Assembly: GCA_963845975.1 (NCBI GenBank)
Contig: CAWJUD010000002.1
Span: 1,364,001 to 1,428,000 of the forward strand
DNA: 64,000 bases
Reading direction: 5' to 3'
Source: JBEKIK01 sp963845975
GTDB lineage: Bacteria > Planctomycetota > Planctomycetia > Pirellulales > Thermoguttaceae
How positions within the stretch are numbered: position 1 is the stretch's first letter; each line of letters opens with the position of its first letter. Under the pieces are notes generated by a model. The model did no database searches and was not told the DNA's origin. It worked only from the letters and a program-made list of their open reading frames with translations. The position numbers were made by a program, and so were the translations under genes. Shown in pieces: positions 39,245 through 47,930 of the stretch.

Positions 39245-40192
39245 ATGACTGATCAAAATCATGCCCATGCATCGCGGAATCGTCAACCCCACGCTTTCCG
39301 GCGCGGGGAATGGGCCGAAGTCCGCTCGCTCGATGAAATCCAAGCCACGCTCGACGCCGAAGGCAAACTCGACGGCCTGCCCTTCATGCCGGAGATGATC
39401 AAATATTGCGGACGGAAATTTCGCGTCTCGCGCCGGGCCGATCGAATCTTTCTGGATCGATATTGTTACGTCGCCAAGCTGAAAGATGCTGTTTTTCTCG
39501 AAAACTTTCGCTGCGACGGCCAGGCGCACGATGGTTGCCAAATGCGCTGCGAACTGTTTTGGAAAGAAGCCTGGCTAAAGCCCGCTGATCCGCCGGACCA
39601 GTCCGAAGCCGACCTGCACGCCAAGGAGCTTGTTGCCTTGAATCTGCCCACGCGCAAAGGCGATCGTTTCACCTGTCAAGCAACTGAATTGGTGCATGCG
39701 TCGAGTAAACTGCCTTGGTGGGATCCGCGGCAATACGTGCGCGAAGTGATTCTGGGCGAAACTACCGTCGGAAAACTCTTTGCGGATTTATTGTCTCGGG
39801 CCAGGCAAAAAGCTTTACGACTGTTTAAAACATTAAATGGCCCTGCCGAAAATTCTCTAACCCAGCCCACTCCCACCGAAACTCTCAACCTTCATGCCGG
39901 CGAATGGGTGGAAGTGAAAAGCCTGCCGGAAATCCAAGCCACGCTCGATGCCAATGGAAAAAACCGGGGCTTGGGTTTCGCCCCGGACCAGGCCGAATTT
40001 TGCGGTAAACGTTTTCGCGTGGCCGGCCGGGTGGAAAGGCTTATCCTCGAATGGTCGGGCGAACTGCGGCCTATTACTAACACCGTCGAACTGGAAGAAG
40101 TAACCTGCCACGGACGGATGTGCCGCTCCTGCCCGCGAAATTGCTACCATCTATGGCGCGAAATCTGGCTCCGCCGCGTGCCTGAGCCATAA
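39245..40192 (+). CDS. tandem-domain Cys protein of unknown function
   Basis: A 315-residue protein made of two similar domains. The first (about residues 22-115) has EWAEVRSLDEIQATLDAEGK, CGRKFRVSRRADRI, CDGQAHDGCQMRCELFWKEA. The second (about 215-312) has EWVEVKSLPEIQATLDANGK, CGKRFRVAGRVERL, CHGRMCRSCPRNCYHLWREI. Each ends in three or four clustered cysteines that may bind a metal, after a short basic beta-type core. The two domains share about half their residues in the aligned parts, so this is an internal duplication. The linker is poorly conserved. I know no function for it. Confidence 0.7.
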   Translation: MTDQNHAHASRNRQPHAFRRGEWAEVRSLDEIQATLDAEGKLDGLPFMPEMIKYCGRKFRVSRRADRIFLDRYCYVAKLKDAVFLENFRCDGQAHDGCQMRCELFWKEAWLKPADPPDQSEADLHAKELVALNLPTRKGDRFTCQATELVHASSKLPWWDPRQYVREVILGETTVGKLFADLLSRARQKALRLFKTLNGPAENSLTQPTPTETLNLHAGEWVEVKSLPEIQATLDANGKNRGLGFAPDQAEFCGKRFRVAGRVERLILEWSGELRPITNTVELEEVTCHGRMCRSCPRNCYHLWREIWLRRVPEP

Positions 40193-40222
40193 AGCCGGTA
40201 GCCGGGCTGGAAAAAGAAATAA

Positions 40223-40429
40223 TCATTCTTTCCCGGCAATGCGATTCAGATATTTCTCTTCCCAATAATTATATTGGGGATCGCCCAGGCGGAAGGTAAA
40301 CACGGCGTCAGGCAACCGGCATCCGTTCCGATCTGTGGAATGCACGCGGACCAGAACCGCGCCGTCTTGGCGACGATCGACATCCCATGATTCCGGTTCA
40401 ATAGGAGTCGTCTCAGTAGCGATGATCAT
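40223..40429 (-). CDS. small hypothetical protein
   Basis: A 68-residue soluble protein with mixed strands (AVLVRVHSTDRNGCRLPDAV, QYNYWEEKYLNRIAGKE). The start follows GGAAATCCA. It converges with the tandem-domain gene, and I recognise no family. It could be a chance frame, but the composition is protein-like. Confidence 0.45.
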   Translation of the reverse strand: MIIATETTPIEPESWDVDRRQDGAVLVRVHSTDRNGCRLPDAVFTFRLGDPQYNYWEEKYLNRIAGKE

Positions 40430-40553
40430 TGGATTTCCCTGATCCGGAATTCACACGCCGGCAAAGCCTTTGCAATTGGTGGGATTATGGGGGGGTAAAT
40501 GAGGGCGATATTGTGCCCAAAAGCCCCAACCAATTCTAGGCCAATTTTTCGGG

Positions 40554-41093
40554 CTAAAACGCCTTACCGCGCGACGGTTTTTCGAGCGAGAGCAGCCGCT
40601 TTTTCATCCGCACTCCGCCGGGAGCGGAATAAGATCCAAGACCGCCGCTGGATGGCACCACCCGATGGCAGGGAACAATTATCGGTATCTTGTTGCCGGC
40701 CATGCAATTGCCAACGGCTCGATAGGCCCGAGGAGAACCTGCCCGGACGGCCAACTGTCCGTAACTAAGCATGGTTCCAACAGGAATTTTGCGGCATTGA
40801 CCAACTACTCGGCGTTGAAAGATACTCAGACCATCAAGATCGAGCTTGATATCGCGAAAATCATCTTTACTAGCGCCCTTTGCATAAGCCTGAAGCCTGC
40901 GCAGCAACGGCGGTTTCTTGCCTAAAGGCCGGGCCAGGGCCAGTAAACCAGGCGACAAGGCCATTTTCGCCGACCAAGCAGAGGGATGACCGAAGGTAAG
41001 CTCTACGATGCGGTCCTTTTCCCCTAATAGGGCAAACCAACCCAATGAACTAGGAAATATTACCAACCAGTATGACTTTTCTTTTTTCTTCAT
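40554..41093 (-). CDS. ogt: methylated-DNA--protein-cysteine methyltransferase
   Basis: A 179-residue Ogt/MGMT protein. The C-terminal domain has the alkyl acceptor motif IIVPCHRVVPSSGG with the reactive cysteine. Before it lie the helix-turn-helix region (GTMLSYGQLAVRAGSPRAYR) that binds the minor groove and the asparagine hinge (AVGNCMAGNKIP). It repairs O6-alkylguanine by moving the alkyl group to its own cysteine, once per molecule. The N-terminal part is short and divergent, as often seen. It stands alone, and no ada-type regulator is joined to it. Confidence 0.92.
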   Translation of the reverse strand: MKKKEKSYWLVIFPSSLGWFALLGEKDRIVELTFGHPSAWSAKMALSPGLLALARPLGKKPPLLRRLQAYAKGASKDDFRDIKLDLDGLSIFQRRVVGQCRKIPVGTMLSYGQLAVRAGSPRAYRAVGNCMAGNKIPIIVPCHRVVPSSGGLGSYSAPGGVRMKKRLLSLEKPSRGKAF

Positions 41094-41314
41094 ATAATTC
41101 TAAAAGGGTAAAACCTTTGACATAAACCTTTGGGCATATCTATACTTTGTTCAGGCGTAAATCCATAATTAACGTGTAGATTGTTATATGCCCAAAAAAC
41201 GCCTTGTCAACTAAGATTTTTCGAGCTGATTGTTTTCGACTAATTTAGCCGGGTGCGTAATTGAGGTGATAAAATCCATTTTTTACCGGTTTGGGAAATT
41301 CGAGGTCCCACGGA

Positions 41315-42058
41315 ATGAATCGCTATAATTCGCTAAGTGACGATTTCTACGTCAATATGAATCTCGGCACGGAGATGGAACTCCCGGCCAATCGCGAAAC
41401 CGTGCTGCACTTTTTCGAGCGCGTGCAAAAAACTTATCCTTCCATGCGGAATTTCTATTCCCGCGAGCGAGGCGATTTCGTCCTCGAGGAAGACAAGGAA
41501 CGCGGCAGTTATCGCTGGTGCACCATCGAGCCCCGCCGGGTATGCTCCGGACAGGTCAACCCGGAAAAGATCGATGATGCCATGCAGCAGCACAAGTTGA
41601 TCTTGGAATTGGCCCCTTATACGCTTTCAATCAGTCCGCTGGATTGTGAGGCCCTGGATTTGCTCTATGGTTTCGATTTTACTTATCGCGGCAACCAGAA
41701 TCAGCTCGTGGCCGAGGCCCTGGGCGTGGGTCCCGGCCTGGAGCGCCTGCTGGAAGTGCCCGGCATGACCGTGATCAATTACGAACCTTCGCTGACCGTG
41801 GCCTTGGACGACGAATGCCGTTTGCAGTGCCGCTGGAGCGTGGAAACCCGCACCAACGCCTATCAAGTCCGCATCGGCGAATATCCCGAGGAACAAATCA
41901 GCGTCTACGTGACTGCCCGGCAATACGGCAGCCTCTCACCCGACACGACCTTCGTGGAAACCCTCGACCGGCTCTCCAAAGTCTGCTCCGACATGCTGGA
42001 AAACCACGTGATCGAGCACGTCCTTCAGCCCTTGGCCAGGGCGATCTCGTTGAAATGA
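41315..42058 (+). CDS. conserved hypothetical protein
   Basis: A 247-residue soluble protein with no motif I can name. It has a mixed alpha/beta pattern, a Cys-containing stretch (YRWCTIEPRRVCSGQ) and a conserved-looking PLDCEALDLLYGFDFTYRGN followed by LVAEALGVGPGLERLL. The ATG at 41315 is chosen because GAGG precedes it; an upstream GTG or ATG frame lacks such a site. The neighbours give no clue. It reads like a real protein throughout, without frameshifts. Confidence 0.65.
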   Translation: MNRYNSLSDDFYVNMNLGTEMELPANRETVLHFFERVQKTYPSMRNFYSRERGDFVLEEDKERGSYRWCTIEPRRVCSGQVNPEKIDDAMQQHKLILELAPYTLSISPLDCEALDLLYGFDFTYRGNQNQLVAEALGVGPGLERLLEVPGMTVINYEPSLTVALDDECRLQCRWSVETRTNAYQVRIGEYPEEQISVYVTARQYGSLSPDTTFVETLDRLSKVCSDMLENHVIEHVLQPLARAISLK

Positions 42059-42312
42059 AGAAAAAGAACCGATAAGGGATAAAGGGTCGGAAATCTTTTT
42101 CCTGACAAAAGTGTATATAGATGATACTTTCCGGTCGTGTAACGGCGTTTGCGAACAACAGTCAATCCGCTAACTGCAAAATAAGACTCCCGACCATTAT
42201 CCATTATCCCATTACCCCACGTATGGTATTCATGGGGCACTCCCTGAGCTTTTTTTGCCCAATTTTAGTGTTGGTATGCGTTTACAGGCCTGTCCTAACC
42301 TTCGCGTAGGAG

Positions 42313-42782
42313 CTACGCGTGGGTCTGCGTGGATAGATACAACGGTACGCCCAGTTGCGTGATTTGATCCAATTGTTCTTCGAGCCAGTCGACGTGCCCG
42401 TCTTCCTCCTTCACAATCGATTCGAGGAGGTCGCGGGTTGCCGCGTCGTTGGCTTCGTCCGCAAGGTGAATGGCCTCATTGTACATGTTGTTCGTATGCA
42501 ACTCCGCTTCCCTATCCGATTGAAGCTGTTTTGACACGTCCGCGCCTATGTGGAGCTGGTTCAACCGGCTGACCGTTGGGGTTCCTTCGAGGAAGATGAT
42601 CCGAGCGATCAATGTCTCGGCGTGATGCATCTCTTGCTTTGCGCCTTCTCCACGGCTTGATGCAGCCGATCGTAGCCCCAGTTGGCGCACATCTCCGAAT
42701 GGACCATGTACTGGTTAATGGCCGTCAACTCGTCGCTCAACAACTCGTCGAGCTTCTTGATCACTCGTTCGTCACCTTTCAT
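42313..42782 (-). pseudogene. bfr: bacterioferritin (one frameshift)
   Basis: Two frames join to a bacterioferritin of about 156 residues. The first starts at 42782 after GAAAGGA and reads MKGDERVIKKLDELLSDELT, AINQYMVHSEMCANWGYDRL. The second reads KQEMHHAETLIARIIFLEGT, REAELHTNNMYNEA and KEEDGHVDWLEEQL. These carry the ferroxidase ligands (Glu in DELTA, Glu and His in EMHHAE, Glu in REAEL, Glu and His in EEDGH) and the Met that would hold haem. The break lies near 42650, where one base seems to be missing. It stores iron and lowers oxidative stress. It follows a small csbD-tail gene. Confidence 0.88.
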
Positions 42783-42812
42783 GCGACTTTCCTTTCAAAA
42801 AATAGATCCCTT

Positions 42813-42896
42813 TCACTTGAACGCTTTTCTCACGGCTTTCTTGACTTTGTCGACGGGATTCACTGCCGTGAGAGCTAAGGTGGTGGTATTCTGCAT
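42813..42896 (-). CDS. 27-residue protein ending in a CsbD tail
   Basis: MQNTTTLALTAVNP is followed by VDKVKKAVRKAFK and a stop. The last part matches the C terminus of the CsbD protein at 48240-48416 with one mismatch over about 43 bases of DNA. It may be a fused remnant of csbD rather than a working gene, as no strong ribosome site is seen. It lies just before bfr on the same strand. Confidence 0.45.
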   Translation of the reverse strand: MQNTTTLALTAVNPVDKVKKAVRKAFK

Positions 42897-43128
42897 AGTC
42901 TGTTTTCTTGCTTAAGCCTGGAGTTAAGTCACTGATTCACTTTCCGCAATCGCCATCCACAAAGAGACGCTTTGTTCTAAGTTTTCCTGCTGCATGATTC
43001 GTACCTGTTACTGCATGCATCATCATCCGTTTCGATTGGTTTCGTGTCTTTCCACGGGCGTTTCGTCTAGCCAACGTCCCCGAGCGCTCGGGGGAGCGCT
43101 TTGGGTGGTGGCTTCGGCTTCGCTTGCT

Positions 43129-43293
43129 CTAAAATGGCCCCGCAAACCGCGTCAACCGCAGTTCGATGGCGGCCCCTGGAGATCCCTCGCCAAAATACGA
43201 ATCCATCTCTTGCGGTTTTATTCCAATGGCGCCAAGGATTTCTACAACCAAGTCCCTCGCCGCTTCTCTGACTGCCTTGTTCGCCTTGTTCAT
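43129..43293 (-). CDS. 54-residue small soluble protein
   Basis: The ATG at 43293 follows GAGGAGAAATAGATT, a strong ribosome site. The peptide starts MNKANKAVREAARDLVVEIL, goes through GAIGIKPQEMDSYFGEGSPG and ends in a basic LRLTRFAGPF. The first half is an amphipathic helix. I recognise no family. A longer frame on the other strand is probably chance. Confidence 0.6.
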   Translation of the reverse strand: MNKANKAVREAARDLVVEILGAIGIKPQEMDSYFGEGSPGAAIELRLTRFAGPF

Positions 43294-43366
43294 AATCTAT
43301 TTCTCCTCTCCCAAAAAGGACGGTACTCCTTCCGGCCTCACCCGCCACGCGGCATTGCGAATCACG

Positions 43367-43495
43367 TTACTTTCCAAGCATCTTTGCGATGAAGAAGATG
43401 ACGATTGCCCCAAAAAGGCCTCCTCCGGCCAGCAGGTACACCAAGGAATACCCGATAGCCGCCAGGGGTAAAACAGTTTGTGCGAAAATTTCCAT
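43367..43495 (-). CDS. 42-residue small membrane protein
   Basis: The ATG at 43495 follows AAGGAG by six bases. The product starts MEIFAQTVLPLAAIGYSLVY, has a Gly-rich break (LLAGGGLFGAI) and a second hydrophobic stretch before KMLGK. It probably spans the membrane once or twice. It forms part of the minus-strand small-protein island; no function is known. Confidence 0.65.
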   Translation of the reverse strand: MEIFAQTVLPLAAIGYSLVYLLAGGGLFGAIVIFFIAKMLGK

Positions 43496-43617
43496 TTGTG
43501 CTCCTTAGAAATGATGTATCCTTGACAGACGCTTCAGCAAGCGCTTTGGACAGACTGTCGAGTTGGGCTGTCTTGCCAACGCGCCAGAGCGAAGCGGTGC
43601 CAGGAACTGTACCTCGC

Positions 43618-44001
43618 TCAATAATTCCGGTACCCAAAAGGCACGTAAACGGGGCCGTAGGTTGGCTGGTAATAGCTCGTTCTGCCATAGTAACGGACAT
43701 AAGGGCTGGGTCCGTAGTTATATCTGTAGACGTTCCCCGACGGGACGTACCCATAACCTGAGTATCCGTAATCTCTACGGTCGAACCTCCCCTCATTGCT
43801 CGGAAACATGTTGCTATTGGCTCGATATGGCGCGACGTAGCCCTGGCTGTATCCGCCGTAGGGGCCTTGGCCGTACGGGTAATAGTATACCGTTACCTGC
43901 TGGGCATAGACATGACTACTCGTAGTGGGCGCTAATGACGCCAGCACGGCCGCCATGACAATACCACCGGCGAGTACCGGTAAGCAAAATATGCGTTTCA
44001 T
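43618..44001 (-). CDS. secreted Tyr/Gly-rich protein
   Basis: A 127-residue protein with a signal peptide (MKRIFCLPVLAGGIVMAAVL) and a mature part very rich in Tyr, Gly, Pro and Arg (VTVYYYPYGQGPYGGYSQGY, then repeats such as RFDRRDYGYSGYGY). The composition suggests a disordered or adhesive envelope protein. The start at 44001 follows AAAAAGGAT and begins the signal peptide; a longer frame lacks these features. It lies just after the Spy-like gene on the same strand. No enzyme domain is present. Confidence 0.65.
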   Translation of the reverse strand: MKRIFCLPVLAGGIVMAAVLASLAPTTSSHVYAQQVTVYYYPYGQGPYGGYSQGYVAPYRANSNMFPSNEGRFDRRDYGYSGYGYVPSGNVYRYNYGPSPYVRYYGRTSYYQPTYGPVYVPFGYRNY

Positions 44002-44099
44002 GATAGATCCTTTTTGTATGCTTGGGATGGAAGTGGAGGATTGACCGCTCGTTGCGGCGGGGCGCTGCACCGTCCGCCCCGCCGCGAAGGCGGGAAACT

Positions 44100-44822
44100 T
44101 CACCTGGTCCGCGCCGCATCGCCCTTGCTGGCTGCTTCACCCGGCGTGGTGGGCGGCGCACTCTGGCGAATCTCACTTAGTTGCTTCAATTGATCTTTCG
44201 TGAGAACCTTCTCGATCTCCACGAACTTGTCCGCTTCCAGCGACACCAGTCGGTTGTGTAGGCCCTGGATGCCGCGATTCAACGTGCGGAGGCGGCTAAG
44301 GTATTTTTCCTGGATCGCGTCGGCCGCCGCCTCCTGCGCAGGGGTCATCGGCACACCGACAATCGCGATCTCTTCCTGGACCGCGCTTACGGGCTTGCTG
44401 GTCTCCTGTTTGGCTTTGACGTTCGTTCCTGCAAGTACTTTCTCATGTTGGGCCACTCGGCGCCGCTGCTCACGCACTTGCTGACGCTGGGGCTCGGTCA
44501 GGTTGTCCTCGATCGCGGACAACAAGACAGCCTCCGTCCTGATCGTTTCCAGGTAACGATCGCTGAATTGCTTCCACACGGAAGCGACGTCGACATCGTA
44601 GTCGCGGACAATCTCCTGGATCTGGACCTGTTGCTGTGGAGCAAGGTTCAGCTTTTCCAGGATGGTCGGCAGGGCAACCTGCTGGGACAGGGCCTGGGTA
44701 GACGGGCCCGGAATTTTCGGCATGACCGCCGTTGCGGCAGGCTCCTGCGCAAAGGCCGAACCAATTGCCATCACCCCCGCGATTGCCAGCACTCTCCAGA
44801 AATTTGTGTTCACGTGACGCAT
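44100..44822 (-). CDS. secreted Spy/CpxP-like helical protein
   Basis: A 240-residue protein with a signal peptide (VLAIAGVMAIGSAFAQEP) and an all-helical mature part. It has four L-T/x-x-Q like turns (LNLAPQQQVQ, LTEPQRQQV, MTPAQEAA, LTKDQLKQL), which recall the LTxxQ motif of periplasmic Spy and CpxP chaperones. It may therefore guard folding proteins in the periplasm, though this rests on pattern only. About 80 bases upstream lies a structured leader that ends in an intrinsic terminator, so its expression may be controlled by attenuation. Confidence 0.65.
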   Translation of the reverse strand: MRHVNTNFWRVLAIAGVMAIGSAFAQEPAATAVMPKIPGPSTQALSQQVALPTILEKLNLAPQQQVQIQEIVRDYDVDVASVWKQFSDRYLETIRTEAVLLSAIEDNLTEPQRQQVREQRRRVAQHEKVLAGTNVKAKQETSKPVSAVQEEIAIVGVPMTPAQEAAADAIQEKYLSRLRTLNRGIQGLHNRLVSLEADKFVEIEKVLTKDQLKQLSEIRQSAPPTTPGEAASKGDAARTR

Positions 44823-45264
44823 GGAATTCCCTCCGATCTAACTAGGTTCGAAACGCGTTTTGCGGACGATCCGCTCCTACATGCTCGCCCACGCAGGCAA
44901 GCACAAAAAAAGCCGACGTGGCGTAACACCCTAAAGCGTTAGACCACGTCGGCTTACTCGTCAACGAGCCCCTCGGCACAGCCGAGTTGCTCTTTATTTA
45001 GTCATCCGACAATTTCAAATTAACGTCTTGGCGGAACTGCATTCAAGTTCACTACCGCTCCACCTAACGCTTTATTATACGGCGGGGAACGGGTGAAAGC
45101 AAGTGGATGGCTGTGTTGGCTCCGCGTTTGCTCTCAGACATCTGCTTCCGATTGACCGCACGTAACGACTCAAACCTTAAATGCCGCCACGACCCTTCGG
45201 GTACCCGACCCGGTGGTGGCGCTTACAGTTTGAGTAAAGAATAGTTCCTTATCTCGTTTCACTG
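44823..45264. other. leader region between island genes
   Basis: About 440 bases. It holds the structured leader at 44904-45064. Near 45185-45222 a further GC-rich hairpin (GCCGCCAC with GTGGTGGC) may end transcription of the permease gene. Confidence 0.5.
44904..45064 (-). ncRNA. structured leader RNA with terminator, copy A
   Basis: Read on the minus strand it has three parts. Hairpin I (45064-45030) pairs GGTGGAGC with GTTCCGCC around a loop containing TAGTGAACTTGAAT. Hairpin II (44992-44966) pairs GAGC and CTCGGC with GCCGAG and GCTC, with internal AA and GG. The terminator (44955-44910) pairs AAGCCGACGTGG with CCACGTCGGCTT and ends in a T run. The copy at 53653-53812 keeps loops and stems but changes paired bases, which supports the fold. 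Position and terminator suggest a riboswitch-like attenuator for the gene at 44100-44822. I found no match among known classes. Confidence 0.6.
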
Positions 45265-47118
45265 CTAAGCCCCCTCCACAACCCGTGGACCGCTATCCGG
45301 CTGCACTTGCTGCTCGGAACACCGCAAGAGCGGCTGGATCAGCAGGCGGACCTGTTCTTGCGCCTCTGCCAATGTCGCAACGACACGCGTTGTGGCGCCG
45401 CCGCCGATGCGCGTTTTCACCTTGCTCAGATCGCCTTGTGCGCTCCACAATCCCACGACCACGGATACTTCGGGAAATCGACCACGAAGGTGCTTGCACA
45501 GGTGGCGAGCATGCATCACGGCGGCGGGAGGCGTGGCGGAAATGCACACCACGTCGGGTTTGCGCCTCTCCACAAAATCATCCAGCTCGCTGGCCGCGGC
45601 CGTAAACGAGATGGACTGCACAAGGCATTCGCCCGTCCCCAACAATTGCGCCAGCATCATTCCGGCGATTTCATCCGCCTCGTCGCGAGCGGGCAGGCAG
45701 AGGATGCACGGCCGCGGCGAGTTGCCGTCCTCCATGCCCTCTTTCCCCATCACTTCCTGCTGTCCCTCACCCCTTTCGTGAATTATCTCCTTCAGGCTCT
45801 GCAAAATGAACTTGTGCCTGCCCTCGTCCAGTTCGCCGCGATGCCAGTCGGTTTCGGCCAACGCCAACGCCGGGATGAGCAGCGTGTCGTAGACCTCGAC
45901 CAGCGGCCTGTTCTCGACATCATCGTCGACCAATTCGGCGGCCTCTTCTTGATCTCCGGCCAGAAGCCGCTGATAGACCCGCCTCTTGGGCTCGAAAACC
46001 GGCTCATTCCCCAACAGAATGTCCAAGAATGAAAGTTGGGGAACATGCTTGCCGATCACCAACAGGCACACGGTCAAGGGGGTCGCCAGCAGCAGTCCCA
46101 CAATTCCCCACAACCATGTCCAGAAGACCGCCGCCACCAGGACCGCCACCGCCGACACGCCGGTGCCCTTGCCATAAAGCCATGGCTCCAGGACATTCCC
46201 GCAGAAGAGTTCCAGAACCACAAACAGCCCAAGCGTGAGGATGGGCGCCAGCCAGCCCGTCGATATGGCCATCGCCAGGCAGATCGGCGCCGCAGCGGCA
46301 ATCCACGTGCCGATGTAAGGAACGAACCTCAAGGTCGCGGCCAGGATCCCCCACAGGATGGCGTTGGGTACTCCGATCAGGTAAAGCCCAATGCCAACCG
46401 CAATGCCAAAAGTAAAATTGACGAGAAATAGCATCGATAGGAATCGGCTGACCCGCTTGGCAGCGTCTCCCAGCATATTGGTGGTCACGGTCATTTGACC
46501 TTTTCCCACCAGCCGGATGAAGCGATCTCGCAAGTCCTCTCGCCTGACCAGAAAAAAAACTACGAGAAGGACAACGATGCCGACCGAGCCCAACCACTCG
46601 ATCAGTGTACCGAACGTTCCACCCAGGAGTTGCAGGGGGCTCATCGGCATGGAAAGCACGTGAACCGAGTAGGGCCGCTCGTCAGTCCCCTCTGGCGCCT
46701 TGGCCTGTTCCGCTTTCGGGAGATTCTGGCTAATGTCCTCGGTGGTTCTTGTTACCTTGGCGCTTCTTGTTACCTTGCTCAACGCGCCGACGAAGTAATC
46801 ATTCACCGAATGGAGTTTCGCTTGAAGGTTGCCTTGGTACTCGGGCATTTTGGGGGCCAGGGCGGTCATTTGAACCACCGCCGTCCATGCCGCGATGCCC
46901 AGCACCGCGAAGCCCAGGAATGCCGTAACCAATACTGCCGGGATACGGCCCAGCCTGCGCCGCTCGAGCCCATCGCACACCGGGCTGAGCAGGAAGCTCA
47001 ACAGCACGGCGAGCGTCAAGGGTACCAGTACGCCCTTGGCCAGGTAAAGGGCCGCAACGACAACGGCAATCGACCCCAACATCCTCGCTGATTTGACGAA
47101 CTGGTCCAAGGGCGCCAT
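45265..47118 (-). CDS. AI-2E family permease with B12-binding-like C domain
   Basis: A 617-residue membrane protein. Residues 1-380 form the AI-2E/PerM transporter fold with about eight membrane segments (VLVPLTLAVLLSFLLSPV near the start, RFVPYIGTWIAAAAPICLAM, LEPWLYGKGTG). A soluble linker follows. The end (about 490-610) resembles a cobalamin-binding Rossmann domain (RPCILCLPARDEADEIAGMM, KPDVVCISATPPAAV, VVVGLWSAQGD), but the usual DxHxxG histidine is replaced, so B12 may not bind or may bind differently. The start at 47118 follows GGGAGA. It lies 14 bases after the DUF883 gene in one operon. Confidence 0.85.
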   Translation of the reverse strand: MAPLDQFVKSARMLGSIAVVVAALYLAKGVLVPLTLAVLLSFLLSPVCDGLERRRLGRIPAVLVTAFLGFAVLGIAAWTAVVQMTALAPKMPEYQGNLQAKLHSVNDYFVGALSKVTRSAKVTRTTEDISQNLPKAEQAKAPEGTDERPYSVHVLSMPMSPLQLLGGTFGTLIEWLGSVGIVVLLVVFFLVRREDLRDRFIRLVGKGQMTVTTNMLGDAAKRVSRFLSMLFLVNFTFGIAVGIGLYLIGVPNAILWGILAATLRFVPYIGTWIAAAAPICLAMAISTGWLAPILTLGLFVVLELFCGNVLEPWLYGKGTGVSAVAVLVAAVFWTWLWGIVGLLLATPLTVCLLVIGKHVPQLSFLDILLGNEPVFEPKRRVYQRLLAGDQEEAAELVDDDVENRPLVEVYDTLLIPALALAETDWHRGELDEGRHKFILQSLKEIIHERGEGQQEVMGKEGMEDGNSPRPCILCLPARDEADEIAGMMLAQLLGTGECLVQSISFTAAASELDDFVERRKPDVVCISATPPAAVMHARHLCKHLRGRFPEVSVVVGLWSAQGDLSKVKTRIGGGATTRVVATLAEAQEQVRLLIQPLLRCSEQQVQPDSGPRVVEGA

Positions 47119-47132
47119 GCGCTGGTCTCCCG

Positions 47133-47399
47133 TTAGCGGCCTTTCCAAAAGCGACCGAGCAGCCAGCCGATGCCGGCCGCTATCAAAACGGACCTCAGCG
47201 GCCGCTCGCGCAGGAACTGCTCGCAGGCGCACGCGACGCCGTGGACTTTGTCTCGCCCCTGCTCACAATATTCCCCGGCTTTTTCCCCCAATTGCCCAAG
47301 CTCCTCCCGGGCAGCGTCCCTTACGGTCTCGCCTATTTTTTGAAGTTCTTCGGTCACTTCTTTCGCCTGTTTGCCAAGCTGATCACTTGTGGTAGACAT
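47133..47399 (-). CDS. DUF883 (ElaB/YqjD-like) protein
   Basis: An 88-residue protein: a long amphipathic helix (QAKEVTEELQKIGETVRDAA) followed by a C-terminal membrane segment (RSVLIAAGIGWLLGRFWKGR). This is the form of the ElaB/YqjD/DUF883 family, which anchors in the inner membrane and in some bacteria binds ribosomes in stationary phase. The ATG at 47399 follows GAGGAAG. It precedes the AI-2E permease by 14 bases, so the two are probably made together. Confidence 0.8.
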   Translation of the reverse strand: MSTTSDQLGKQAKEVTEELQKIGETVRDAAREELGQLGEKAGEYCEQGRDKVHGVACACEQFLRERPLRSVLIAAGIGWLLGRFWKGR

Positions 47400-47527
47400 G
47401 TATCTTCCTCATTAGTTAAGAAGTACGAAATCGCCCGTCGCGGGGCGGCGAGCGAAGATTGGTTGTGGTGAGCTTTGAAGCACATTGCCAGTACCGTCGA
47501 TTGTCAACCGGCCATACATGGCAAGAA

Positions 47528-47785
47528 CTACTTGGTCGTCTCGGTGGTCGTCTCGGTTGTTTTTTTGGTCGTCTTTTCGGTCGTCGTGCCGCCACCCTCT
47601 GCAGTAGCCGGGGTGGTTGTTATCGTCGTGTCGACCGTGGTCGTCGTCTCGCCCGTCGTCTTGCCGTTCTTGGTCTGCGAGGTCTTTGTTTCGGTCTTGT
47701 TCTCAGTCGTGCCCTTCTGATTTTCGCAGCCGATGGTCAATACGCCCAGGGCGGCAATCAGAACCAATACTAAAAAACGCTTCAT
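47528..47785 (-). CDS. Thr-rich small lipoprotein
   Basis: An 85-residue protein. The signal MKRFLVLVLIAALGVLTIGC ends in the lipobox LTIGC, so the Cys would carry lipid. The mature part is almost only Thr, Lys, Glu and Gly (TTTTVDTTITTTPATAEGGG), a low-complexity, probably disordered chain. Such spacers can link the outer membrane to other layers. The start at 47785 gives the best distance to GGAAAGGG; an ATG two codons earlier is the alternative. Confidence 0.7.
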   Translation of the reverse strand: MKRFLVLVLIAALGVLTIGCENQKGTTENKTETKTSQTKNGKTTGETTTTVDTTITTTPATAEGGGTTTEKTTKKTTETTTETTK

Positions 47786-47930
47786 CTTCATACCCTTTCC
47801 GAAAAGTTGGCCTCGCCTCTTCACCGGCAGGAACCGTTCCGGCCGTAGGCGTTAGCCTTAACGCTTTAAATGCTCTTCCTCCGGGCTTTCTATTCCCCGG
47901 ACAGGTACAATCACGCGGGCGGTGTTTCGG

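Noticed and set aside
42994..43392. 132-codon plus frame in the small-gene island
   Set aside because: It covers two minus-strand small genes with strong ribosome sites and has no family-like content.
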